Assembly: GCF_013343115.1 (NCBI RefSeq)
Contig: NZ_CP054570.1
Span: forward strand, 1,982,501-2,046,500
Direction of reading: 5' to 3'
Origin: Streptococcus sanguinis
Lineage (GTDB): Bacteria > Bacillota > Bacilli > Lactobacillales > Streptococcaceae
Length of the DNA stretch: 64,000 bases
Below, piece after piece: positions 21,686 to 29,599 of this stretch. The number at the start of each line of letters is the position of its first letter. The stretch's first letter is position 1. The position numbers were made by a program, and so were the translations under genes. The notes beneath the pieces were generated by a model, which ran no database searches, had not been told where the DNA came from, and worked only from the letters and a program-made list of their open reading frames with translations.

Positions 21686-22561
21686 ATGAAACTAAGTAAC
21701 ATCAGAGCTCAGGCTCGTAACGTCCGCAGCCAAACGAGGGGGATTTTTCTTTTGTTTGCGACCCCAACCCTTGTCAGCATCCTCAGCATCTTACTTTCCC
21801 TTAATGACAATCTAAGAGATTCCATTCCCAGCCTAACTTTTAGCCAGTCCATCTATCTTCTCATTAGTAAAAATCTTTTCCCGACAACCATCCAGTTTAT
21901 CTTGACCTTGCTACTGCTTTCTGCCAGCTATACTATGATGAAGGTCCTTCGTAAAACAAAGGATGACGTTGGCTTTTCAGATATTGGGCATCTTTTTATG
22001 AGCAAGAACTTCACACCTGTTTTTAAAACCGTTTTGCTCAAGCAGCTCTTGCTTTTCCTTTGGAATCTTCCTATATTTTGCGGGAGTCTTTTGTCCGTCT
22101 TCAATGCTTATAAGATTCTCAATATTTCGGAAAAACTTCCTGCCCATACTGTGCTGACTGCTCAAAGCGAGGCAGGTCAGCAGATTCTTCAATACACCCC
22201 TGGTATGTTACTGGGAAGCCTCTTGATATTGGTTGGTCTAGGCATCACCATCCCTCAGTACTACGCATATTCTCAAGCAGAGCTGATCCTATATGACCAG
22301 CTTGAGACTGACACCTACCTGGGAGCTTTCTCTGCTATCCGTCAAAGTCGGAAGCTCATGAAGGGCTATAAAAGAAAGCTGTTTATGCTAGACCTGAGCT
22401 TCATCGGCTGGAATTTATTGGCCAAAATGACTTACGGTGTACTGAATATTATGGTTCTTCCTTATACAGCGACTGCTTACATTCTTTTCTACGAAGAGTT
22501 GAAAAAAGAAAAAGCTATTCTAAACGAAAACAACCCGCAAGCACGGAACTCCTTGTCCTAA
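21686..22561 (+). CDS. DUF975 family integral membrane protein
   Basis: A 291-residue protein with a basic N terminus (MKLSNIRAQARNVRSQTRG) and about five or six hydrophobic helices, including FLLFATPTLVSILSILLSL, FILTLLLLSASYTMM and GMLLGSLLILVGLGITI. The SQAELILYDQ and AIRQSRKLMKGYKRKLFMLD segments match the DUF975 family, whose function is unknown. A terminator overlaps its 3' end. It diverges from tgt. Confidence 0.8.
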   Translation: MKLSNIRAQARNVRSQTRGIFLLFATPTLVSILSILLSLNDNLRDSIPSLTFSQSIYLLISKNLFPTTIQFILTLLLLSASYTMMKVLRKTKDDVGFSDIGHLFMSKNFTPVFKTVLLKQLLLFLWNLPIFCGSLLSVFNAYKILNISEKLPAHTVLTAQSEAGQQILQYTPGMLLGSLLILVGLGITIPQYYAYSQAELILYDQLETDTYLGAFSAIRQSRKLMKGYKRKLFMLDLSFIGWNLLAKMTYGVLNIMVLPYTATAYILFYEELKKEKAILNENNPQARNSLS

Positions 22562-22580
22562 GCTTGTGAGTTGTTTTTTT
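22529..22580 (+). terminator. terminator of the DUF975 gene
   Basis: AACAACCCGCAAGC (22529-22542, inside the coding end) pairs with GCTTGTGAGTTGTT (22562-22575), followed by a T-tract to 22580. The stop codon lies in the loop side. Confidence 0.7.
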
Positions 22581-22588
22581 ATTTACTA

Positions 22589-23092
22589 TTATATTTCTGT
22601 CTTGTCAAGGGTAGAGCAGATTTTATCAAAGGCTGTCTCTAGTGAATCCTTATCTGTAAAAAAAGCTTCCTCTTCCCAGCCTAAGAAGTCTCGGTCTTTC
22701 CACCAGCGCTTCATGTCGGCAGGGGAAAATTCTTCTTGTTTAGCTCTAGTCTGATGGCGGCGGACTGTTTCTTCAAAGGATAGGTCATAGTAGTAGGCAA
22801 AGACCTGCGGAGCGAAGAGTTTTTTCAACCGCTCTAGCATCTGTCCGTAAATGTCTGTCTCATAAAATCCTTCTACCAGAACCAGCAAATCATGTTCGTA
22901 GCCGAAGCTGGCCAACGTTTCCGTCAGGTCAATAGACAAATTTCCCGGCTCAACTTTTTCCTTGAGCATATCCCGTCTAACCGTATCCTGCGCTATCAGG
23001 AGAGTCCCTCGGCCATAGTGAGTCTGCAGTTTCCTGGCTAGGCTAGACTTGCCAGAGCCGGAATTGCCACGAATGATGACTAACTTGGCCAT
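22589..23092 (-). CDS. P-loop ATPase/kinase-like protein
   Basis: This 167-residue protein starts MAKLVIIRGNSGSGKSSLAR with a Walker A motif GNSGSGKSS. A conserved acid follows a beta strand (LLIAQDTVRRDML) as in zeta-toxin/AAA kinase-like proteins; VLVEGFYETDIYG is the Walker B-like strand. The substrate is not known. It follows the CoA-binding gene by one base and ends just before the DUF975 terminator region (convergent). Confidence 0.75.
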   Translation of the reverse strand: MAKLVIIRGNSGSGKSSLARKLQTHYGRGTLLIAQDTVRRDMLKEKVEPGNLSIDLTETLASFGYEHDLLVLVEGFYETDIYGQMLERLKKLFAPQVFAYYYDLSFEETVRRHQTRAKQEEFSPADMKRWWKDRDFLGWEEEAFFTDKDSLETAFDKICSTLDKTEI

Positions 23093-23093
23093 C

Positions 23094-23531
23094 TTATTCG
23101 CCCAGAATCAAGCGGGTATGCTCGCGTTTAATGCAGCGGTCCATGACAATGTCGTCCCGACCGGCTGCCCGCAAAATTTGCTCAGCCTCCTCACTCTCCA
23201 AGCCCAACTGAGCCCAGAAAATCTTGGCATCCGACTGCAGAAAATCCAGTGCCACATCCGGCAAAAACTCACTGCGACGGTATACATCGACAATATCAAC
23301 CGGAAAAGGAATATCTTTGAGACTGGCATAAACAGTCTCACCAAAAATCTGACTGCCCGCTGCCCGCGGATTGACAGGGATAATGCGATAGCCCCGATCT
23401 TGCATCTCTTTGGACACACGATTACTGGTCGTTTCTTCGCGGTCAGACAAGCCAACAACAGCAATTACCTTGCTGTTTTTCAGATAATGCTTGACGATGG
23501 CATCGCTGGGATTTTGAAAATGATAAGTCAT
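23094..23531 (-). CDS. CoA-binding (YccU-like) protein
   Basis: A 145-residue single-domain protein of the Rossmann-type CoA_binding family. It has SKVIAVVGLSDREETTSNRV (nucleotide-binding loop), YRIIPVNPRAAGSQIFGETV and VDIVDVYRRSEFLPDVA. The cellular role is not established in the family. ATG 23531 was chosen because AGGAGG sits 7 bases upstream; the ATG at 23546 overlaps that Shine-Dalgarno. It lies between polA and the kinase-like gene. Confidence 0.85.
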   Translation of the reverse strand: MTYHFQNPSDAIVKHYLKNSKVIAVVGLSDREETTSNRVSKEMQDRGYRIIPVNPRAAGSQIFGETVYASLKDIPFPVDIVDVYRRSEFLPDVALDFLQSDAKIFWAQLGLESEEAEQILRAAGRDDIVMDRCIKREHTRLILGE

Positions 23532-23595
23532 AGATTTCCTCCTCATTCATAATAAAGCTGGATAATTTTGCATTGTTTGCGTCTTAACTGAGTCT

Positions 23596-23690
23596 GAGCT
23601 AAAACCTTGGAAAATAGATAATCCGTTCTAGGAGCATCGCTCCTTCGTCCGGCTGCCTAATTTTCAGTCGGTTTTGACGCTCTTTGTATC
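23596..23690 (-). repeat. dispersed nested-hairpin repeat, copy B (after polA)
   Basis: Read on the minus strand, GATACAAAGAGCGT begins six bases after the polA stop. It continues with AAAATTAGG, a partial outer stem (CCG/CGG), the inner stem GGAGC-GAT-GCTCC identical to copy A, and ATCTATTTTCCAAGG then TTTTAGCTC. Similarity to copy A is evident over nearly all 95 bases. Confidence 0.75.
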
Positions 23691-23695
23691 TTATC

Positions 23696-26338
23696 TTACT
23701 TTGCCTCGTACCAAGTTTGGCCGGCATTTTCATCAGCCACTAGTGGAACGGCCAGCTTAATCGCAGCCTCCATGGTTTCTTTGACTAGCTGGCGGACGGC
23801 TGTTAGCTCGTCAGCTGGCACTTCTAGCACGATTTCATCGTGAACCTGCAAGAGCATGCGAGACTTGAAATTTTTCTCTGTCAGAGCTCGATCCAGATTA
23901 ATCATAGCAACTTTGAGAATGTCTGCGGCCGATCCTTGAATCGGGCTGTTAATAGCTGTGCGCTCCGCAAAATTTCGGATGTTAAAGTTGCGGGAATTGA
24001 TGTCCGGCAAGGAGCGGCGGCGATGATAAATGGTCTCTACATAGCCTTTATCACGCGCTTCGCGAACGATGGTTTCCATATAATTCTTGATACCAGGGAA
24101 ACGCTCAAAATAGGTCTCAATGTAGTCCTTGGCAGCCTTGCGGGAAATTCCCAAATTATTGGCCAGCCCGAAGTCGGAGATGCCATAGACTACTCCGAAG
24201 TTGACAGCCTTGGCATTGCGACGGTCATTTGGTGTCACATCCTCTGCCTTTTCAATACCAAAGACCCGCATGGCGGTAGCCGTGTGAATGTCTTCTCCAT
24301 GCTGAAAGGCAGCAATCAGATGCTCGTCCTGCGAAATGTGAGCCAGCACCCGCAGCTCAATCTGGGAATAATCCGAGCTGAGTAGTACGCTATCTGCCCA
24401 CTCTGGCACAAAGGCCTTGCGAATGAGGCGCCCCTGCTCCAAACGAACGGGGATATTCTGCAAGTTCGGGTCAACCGAGGACAGACGGCCAGTCTGGGTC
24501 AAATCCTGAACATAGCGAGTGTGAATCTTACCGTCAGCCGCTATCGCCTCCTGCAGTCCGATGATATAAGTAGACTGGAGCTTGCTGATTTGACGGTATT
24601 CCAGAATCTTAGACACAATCGGTGCAATCGGTGCTAAACGCTCCAGCACATCCACCGCTGTCGAGTAGCCCGTCTTGGTCTTTTTGGTGTACTCCAGCGG
24701 CAACCCCATATCCTCAAAGAGAATGGTTCCCAGCTGTTTCGGTGAGTTAATATTAAACTCCTGACCAGCCAGATCATAAATCTCCTGAGTCAGACTTTCC
24801 AGCGTCTTTTCATTTTCCGCCTGCATGCCCTGCAGGGTTTCCCGCTCAACCTTAATCCCCGCAATCTCCATCTTAGCTAGGACAAAGGCCAGCGGTTGCT
24901 CCATTTCAAGCAACAAATCCAGCTGATTGTGGGCGCGGAGTTGTTCTTGCATTGGCTCTTCTGTTTCCAGCAGTATTTGAACCTTACGAGCCAGATGCTC
25001 AAAGAGCTGCTCTTTCTCCGGCAAAGCGCGCTTGGCTCCCTTGCCATAAACCTCGTCATCCGTCGGCAGAATTGTTTGGCCGTAGAGGCGAGCAATGGTC
25101 GCCAGCTCATTGTCCTCGACCGTCGAAAGCAGATACTTGGCTAGACGCGCATCAAAGGATGCTACTGGTAGCTCGATGCCATAATGACTGAGCAGTACCT
25201 TGGTCCGCTTGAGGTCGTAGGTTTTCAGAGCTATTTTTGTCAAAAAATCCTGAAAGAGAGGCTGCTGCAGTAAATCGCTGGTGCCGACATAAATCTGACG
25301 ACTATCTCCCCAAGCAAGGCCGACAATCTCTTCCTTGTGGTAGTTGTCACCCAAGATTTCAAAATAGAAAAATTGCTCTGGTGCCAGCATATCTGCTGTG
25401 ACCTCAGTCACTTTGGTAAATTCAATTGGTTTAACTTCTACCGGATCTTGACCAGTTCCTAGCTGAGCCTTGAGCTGCTTGAAGCCCATCTCGTCGTAGA
25501 ACTTGCTCAGAGCCTCTACCTGAGGACCCTTATAAACCAAATCATCCAGCCCGATTTCAATCGGAGCCTGAGTATTAATGGTAGCTAGAGTTTTGGATAA
25601 GAAAGCCTTGTCCTTGTCATTGATCAAATTTTCCTTCATCTTGGAAGCCTTGAGCTGGTCAATATTTTCATAGAGATTTTCCAAAGAGCCATACTCCAAG
25701 AGGAGCTTGAGACCAGTCTTCTCACCGATCTTGGTCACTCCGGGGATATTGTCCGACTGATCGCCCATCAGCGCCTTGAGGTCGATGAACTGCTCTGGCG
25801 TGATGCCCATCTTTTCCATGAGGTAGGCTGGGGTAAATTCCTCAAACTCAGCCACGCCTTTCTTGGAAATCTCCACCACGGTATTATCATCCGTCAGCTG
25901 AATCAAGTCTTTATCGCCGCTGACAATGGTCACATCGTAAGGCGCAGCTGTCTTTTCAGCCATCTTGTCCAAGGTTCCGATGATGTCATCCGCCTCGTAC
26001 CGAGCCAAGTCGTAGTAGTGAATGCCTAGGTGCTGCAGCATCTCTCGGATAAAGGGCAGCTGTTCACGAAATTCATCCGGTGTCTTGGCCCGACCAGCCT
26101 TATAGTCGGCGTACATCTCGGTCCGGAAGGTCGTCTTGCCAGCATCAAAAGCTACCAGGACATGAGTCGGCTGCACGCGCTCCAAGAGATGATTGAGCAT
26201 GAGGTGGAAGCCATAAATGGCATTGGTATGCAGGCCCGATGGACTCTTGAAACGGTCAATTTGATTATAAAGCGCAAAAAAAGCGCGAAAAGCAACGGAC
26301 GAACCATCGATTAATAATAATTTGTTCTTTTTTTCCAT
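23696..26338 (-). CDS. polA: DNA polymerase I (proofreading domain inactive)
   Basis: An 880-residue protein. Residues 1-290 are the 5' nuclease (LLLIDGSSVAFRAFFAL, YEADDIIGTL, DKDLIQL). About 300-470 is the 3'-5' exonuclease fold with the metal-binding acids lost. About 480-880 is the polymerase: motif A DYSQIELRVLAHIS, motif B RRNAKAVNFGVVYG, motif C LQVHDEIVLE. It processes Okazaki fragments and fills repair gaps. The ATG at 26338 has no Shine-Dalgarno and lies 7 bases from the -10 box, so the mRNA is probably leaderless. Confidence 0.98.
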   Translation of the reverse strand: MEKKNKLLLIDGSSVAFRAFFALYNQIDRFKSPSGLHTNAIYGFHLMLNHLLERVQPTHVLVAFDAGKTTFRTEMYADYKAGRAKTPDEFREQLPFIREMLQHLGIHYYDLARYEADDIIGTLDKMAEKTAAPYDVTIVSGDKDLIQLTDDNTVVEISKKGVAEFEEFTPAYLMEKMGITPEQFIDLKALMGDQSDNIPGVTKIGEKTGLKLLLEYGSLENLYENIDQLKASKMKENLINDKDKAFLSKTLATINTQAPIEIGLDDLVYKGPQVEALSKFYDEMGFKQLKAQLGTGQDPVEVKPIEFTKVTEVTADMLAPEQFFYFEILGDNYHKEEIVGLAWGDSRQIYVGTSDLLQQPLFQDFLTKIALKTYDLKRTKVLLSHYGIELPVASFDARLAKYLLSTVEDNELATIARLYGQTILPTDDEVYGKGAKRALPEKEQLFEHLARKVQILLETEEPMQEQLRAHNQLDLLLEMEQPLAFVLAKMEIAGIKVERETLQGMQAENEKTLESLTQEIYDLAGQEFNINSPKQLGTILFEDMGLPLEYTKKTKTGYSTAVDVLERLAPIAPIVSKILEYRQISKLQSTYIIGLQEAIAADGKIHTRYVQDLTQTGRLSSVDPNLQNIPVRLEQGRLIRKAFVPEWADSVLLSSDYSQIELRVLAHISQDEHLIAAFQHGEDIHTATAMRVFGIEKAEDVTPNDRRNAKAVNFGVVYGISDFGLANNLGISRKAAKDYIETYFERFPGIKNYMETIVREARDKGYVETIYHRRRSLPDINSRNFNIRNFAERTAINSPIQGSAADILKVAMINLDRALTEKNFKSRMLLQVHDEIVLEVPADELTAVRQLVKETMEAAIKLAVPLVADENAGQTWYEAK

Positions 26339-26344
26339 AGGTTT

Positions 26345-26353
26345 ATTATAACA
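26345..26353 (-). promoter_or_regulatory. extended -10 promoter of polA (leaderless start)
   Basis: TGTTATAAT on the minus strand, with TATAAT at 26345-26350 and the polA ATG at 26338-26336. The expected start point about 7 bases downstream is the A of the ATG. No good -35 is seen. Confidence 0.65.
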
Positions 26354-26421
26354 CGAAAGGCGGACAAAGACAGAAAAGGCGGCGTGGAAAATAGGTAGAA
26401 AATGAATGGAGATTTAAATTT

Positions 26422-26430
26422 TGCTATAAT
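26422..26430 (+). promoter_or_regulatory. extended -10 promoter of the histidine phosphatase gene (leaderless start)
   Basis: TGCTATAAT with TATAAT at 26425-26430; the ATG begins at 26437, the expected start point. The intervening bases (CATCCT) hold no Shine-Dalgarno. It diverges from the polA promoter with about 70 bases between the two -10 boxes. Confidence 0.65.
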
Positions 26431-26436
26431 CATCCT

Positions 26437-26979
26437 ATGAAAAACACTTACTATTTTATCCGTCATGCGCATTCTAACTATACACCTGATGAAATCAACC
26501 GACCATTATCAGACAAAGGGCAAGAATCCTTGGCACAGCTTGAATTTTTAGCAGACAAATTCATTACCGCCATTTATTCTAGCCCCTACTGCAGAGCCAT
26601 TCAAACGGTCGAGCCTTTGGCTCAAAGCCTTAAACTCTCCATTCAAACCGACAGACGTCTAATAGAGCGAAAGCTAAGTAGTCAAGCGATTGCCGACCAA
26701 GACTTTGAAGAAGCCCTCATGCAACTTTGGTCACAGCCGACTTTTTCATTTGTTGGTGGCGAGTCTAATCAACAAGCTCAACAGCGAGCCTTAGCTCTTC
26801 TTCAAGAACTGGAAAGCAAACATCAAAACAAAGAGATTATCATTAGCTCCCATGGTAACCTTATCTGCATTTTACTAAGCGCATTCGACTCCAGCATTGA
26901 TTATAACTTCTGGCATAATCTTTCCATGCCAGATGTGCTAGTTTTAGATAAAACCGAAAGAATCACTCGTCTTCCCTAA
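26437..26979 (+). CDS. histidine phosphatase family protein
   Basis: A 180-residue protein of the phosphoglycerate-mutase-like superfamily. It has the catalytic FIRHAHSNY (RHG-type, nucleophile His), SSPYCRAIQT with the phosphate-binding Arg, a central acid region and IIISSHGNLICIL with the second His. The substrate is unknown. The family normally dephosphorylates small molecules or proteins. No Shine-Dalgarno precedes the ATG, and the -10 box at 26425 implies a leaderless mRNA. Confidence 0.85.
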   Translation: MKNTYYFIRHAHSNYTPDEINRPLSDKGQESLAQLEFLADKFITAIYSSPYCRAIQTVEPLAQSLKLSIQTDRRLIERKLSSQAIADQDFEEALMQLWSQPTFSFVGGESNQQAQQRALALLQELESKHQNKEIIISSHGNLICILLSAFDSSIDYNFWHNLSMPDVLVLDKTERITRLP

Positions 26980-27048
26980 AAGAAAATTCGACGGCCCTTG
27001 CTTCACCTAGTTCAATCGCAACATTCCCTACATCTTACCATTCCTCTG

Positions 27049-27057
27049 TGTTATAAT
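27049..27057 (+). promoter_or_regulatory. extended -10 promoter of the YcxB-like gene
   Basis: TGTTATAAT, 21 bases before the ATG at 27079; GGAGGTG lies between. This is one of several extended -10 boxes of the same form in this window. Confidence 0.65.
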
Positions 27058-27078
27058 AATAAAAACTGGAGGTGAAAG

Positions 27079-27555
27079 ATGTTTCCAATTCGTATTACAA
27101 CTCTTGTGACTGAAGAAGTTTATAAAAGATTTTCATGGGCTATTCTCATACGACGAAAAGGATTTGTATTATACATAATCATACTGATAATCGGGCTGTT
27201 CACCTACGTAATGCTCGGCCCATTAGAGGAAAAGATAATATCCATCATATTGGCTCTCCCTATTTTCGCCTCTATGTACTATTTTGGCATGAATTATCAG
27301 ATAAAGAGAGCTTATCAAAAAAATCCTTTATTTCAGAACATGGAGGTCACTCTGATATTTGACAGAGAGGCTTTTATCGCAAGATATATACGCGGAGAAT
27401 TTCACTATACCTATGATGATATTGTCAAAGTCATTATGACAAAGCAAGATTTTTATATCTTGATAGGAGAGAACACTGGTTTCGCAATTGAAAAAGAAAA
27501 CTGTTCTCCCGAGGCTCTTGAGTTCTTGCTAGAACTTCACATTGAGCATATGTAA
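27079..27555 (+). CDS. YcxB-like membrane protein
   Basis: A 158-residue protein with two close hydrophobic helices (VLYIIILIIGLFTYVMLG and IISIILALPIFASMYYFGM) and a soluble C-terminal part with EFHYTYDDIVKVIMTKQDFY and ILIGENTGFAIEKENCS, the pattern of the YcxB-like domain. Function unknown. It has its own promoter and ends at a bidirectional terminator shared with the HAD gene. Confidence 0.7.
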   Translation: MFPIRITTLVTEEVYKRFSWAILIRRKGFVLYIIILIIGLFTYVMLGPLEEKIISIILALPIFASMYYFGMNYQIKRAYQKNPLFQNMEVTLIFDREAFIARYIRGEFHYTYDDIVKVIMTKQDFYILIGENTGFAIEKENCSPEALEFLLELHIEHM

Positions 27556-27557
27556 AA

Positions 27558-27610
27558 GAAAAAGCAGGCTAGACTGACAATAGAGCAGTTCTGGTCTGCT
27601 TTTTATTTTG
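27558..27610. terminator. bidirectional terminator
   Basis: AAAAAGCAG (27559-27567) pairs with CTGCTTTTT (27596-27604), with further pairing inside, giving A- and T-runs on both sides. It separates the YcxB-like gene (plus) from the HAD gene (minus) and overlaps the HAD stop codon. Confidence 0.75.
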
Positions 27611-28217
27611 TAAATAATTGCTTGATATCCATCAACTTCTCTATTTTGTGATTGATTTCTGGTCGGTAGTCACAGAAGTTAATGCTCTGGATGCCACTGT
27701 TGACTGCGACATCCACGTCCAGCGTCCGATCGCCGATATAGTAGGTTTCCTGCTTATCCAGGCCATATTTATCGAGCATATAGTCGACACCTTCTGGGTG
27801 GGGCTTGCGCTCAAAGCCGTTGGCTGTTGTGATGATTTCTATAAAATAATCATGAATTCCCAAGTCTTTCAGGATTTGATGGGCATTGAGTCCCTTGTGG
27901 GTATAGACAAACTGAGCAATGCCCTGCTCCTCAGCCCAGGCCAATATCTCTGAAGCTCCTTCCATCAGATGGACCTGAGCATTCTTTTCCTTTAGACTTG
28001 CTCCACGGAAGGCATTCATCTCAGCAGCGTCCAGCCCCTTCTCAGATGCCACTTCCTCCAAGAGCTTCTGGACAGAGTGCTTTAGGATATAGCTGTGAAT
28101 ACTCGCCCTGTCGAAGTCCAGACCATAGTGAGCGTAGGTTTCCTCAATCCCCGCCAAAATAGCATCGTAGGAGTCCAGCAAGGTGCCGTCTAAATCCCAA
28201 ATAAACGCTTTTTTCAT
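27603..28217 (-). CDS. HAD-superfamily phosphatase
   Basis: A 204-residue protein with HAD motif I DLDGTLLDS (catalytic Asp pair, about residues 8-16), a helical cap at about 18-85, motif II FVYTHKG, motif III KPHPEGV and motif IV YYIGDRTLDVDVA. It is of phosphoglycolate phosphatase type, but the substrate is not determined. Its ATG overlaps the stop of the MATE gene by four bases, so the two are coupled. Confidence 0.88.
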   Translation of the reverse strand: MKKAFIWDLDGTLLDSYDAILAGIEETYAHYGLDFDRASIHSYILKHSVQKLLEEVASEKGLDAAEMNAFRGASLKEKNAQVHLMEGASEILAWAEEQGIAQFVYTHKGLNAHQILKDLGIHDYFIEIITTANGFERKPHPEGVDYMLDKYGLDKQETYYIGDRTLDVDVAVNSGIQSINFCDYRPEINHKIEKLMDIKQLFTK

Positions 28218-29491
28218 GTGATTTCCCTCATTTTTCTGTCAAATAAAACCTTTAAAAATAACCAGCGGAAGCCATTGTCCAAGAGCGTCCCAGCCCAGAC
28301 CCCCGGCAGACCCAAGCCAAATGTCACACCCAGCAAATAACCTGTAACGATGCGAATCAGCCACATACCAATAGTCGTGGCATAAAAGGGCAGTCTAGCA
28401 TTGCCCAGCCCCTGCCAGACAGCTGTGTAAATCACGGTTCCCACTGCCATGGGAGTTCCCAGCAGTGAGAATAGGATAACTAAAAGACTGGCTGTGATAG
28501 CTCCGCTATTATCCGTATAGAGCAAGGTCAGCGGCCGACCAAGGGCGAAAATCCCTAAAGCCACAGGCCACATGCAAGCAAAAGACAGCCAGAAGGTCCG
28601 CTGACGAATCAGACCGACCTCTTTCATATCTCCCTCACCTACCGCATGGCCTACCAACATGACAGTTGCTGTCGCAACCCCAAAGGCAGGCATATAATTA
28701 AACTGAGTCAGAACTTCACCGATGGCATTTCCCGCTACTGCGTCTGTCCCAAAGACGACCACAATGGCAATAATAACTACATCACCCGCCCGCATCATGA
28801 GCCGCTCTCCAGCAGCCGGCAGAGACAGGCGCAAAAGCTCGCCATCTAAGCCCCAGCTCCAGCGGATTGTGGACAAATCCAGCTCCCGCCAAAGAATCAA
28901 CACACCCACCAAACGAGCCAGCACCGTTCCCAGCGCTACACCGACAATACCAAGCCGAAAGACGTAAATCCCCAGACCGGAAAAGAGGGCATTGAGGACA
29001 TTAGTCAGAAGACTGACATACATGGGAAATCTAGGATTGCGCGTGACCCGCACTAGAGCCCCAAAGGAAGTCATCAAGCCAAGCAGAACAATAGTCCCGC
29101 CGACCAGAGCCAGATAAAGCCCCCCAGCTTCAGCCACTGCCTTTTCTGTCCCTAGAAGATCCAGCATCTGCCTGCCAAAGAGTAGAGAAATCAGCCCCAA
29201 CAGAAGGCTCAGAAGCAGCGTCAGCTTGATAGCCTCAGCTGTATGATAGGCCAAACGCTCCTTGTCTCCTTGAGCCAGAGTCTTGGAGATGAGACTGGAA
29301 ATAGCAGCCACCAGCGCGATAAAGATTGCCTGATAAATCGTAATGATGTTGCCGGCCACCGAGACACCAGAGATCGCAATCAACCCAAGACTGGCCACCA
29401 GATAGCTGTCGACCATTCCCATGAGCATCTGCAAAAAGTTCTCCGCCATAGCCGGCAAGGCGATATTCATGATTTTTTTATAGGTCGTCAT
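28214..29491 (-). CDS. MATE family efflux transporter
   Basis: A 425-residue membrane protein with twelve likely helices in two MatE halves. It starts with the typical IMNIALPAMAENFLQMLMGM VDSYLV helix. The family exports drugs or metabolites by cation antiport. It lies upstream of, and overlaps, the HAD gene. The substrate cannot be read from sequence. The only visible separation from thrC is the terminator at 29552. Confidence 0.9.
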   Translation of the reverse strand: MTTYKKIMNIALPAMAENFLQMLMGMVDSYLVASLGLIAISGVSVAGNIITIYQAIFIALVAAISSLISKTLAQGDKERLAYHTAEAIKLTLLLSLLLGLISLLFGRQMLDLLGTEKAVAEAGGLYLALVGGTIVLLGLMTSFGALVRVTRNPRFPMYVSLLTNVLNALFSGLGIYVFRLGIVGVALGTVLARLVGVLILWRELDLSTIRWSWGLDGELLRLSLPAAGERLMMRAGDVVIIAIVVVFGTDAVAGNAIGEVLTQFNYMPAFGVATATVMLVGHAVGEGDMKEVGLIRQRTFWLSFACMWPVALGIFALGRPLTLLYTDNSGAITASLLVILFSLLGTPMAVGTVIYTAVWQGLGNARLPFYATTIGMWLIRIVTGYLLGVTFGLGLPGVWAGTLLDNGFRWLFLKVLFDRKMREIT

Positions 29492-29551
29492 AGAGAAAAT
29501 TCTTCCTTTTAAGCATCAGCTACTTCACTTTCTTTCATTGGACATCCTAAG

Positions 29552-29580
29552 AAAAAATCAGCCAGATATCCAGCTGATTT
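29552..29580 (-). terminator. terminator of thrC
   Basis: AATCAGC/GCTGATT with a 10-base loop, followed on the minus strand by TTTTTTC. It begins about 20 bases after the thrC stop. Confidence 0.85.
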
Positions 29581-29599
29581 TAGGCCTTCTAAGTAAACT

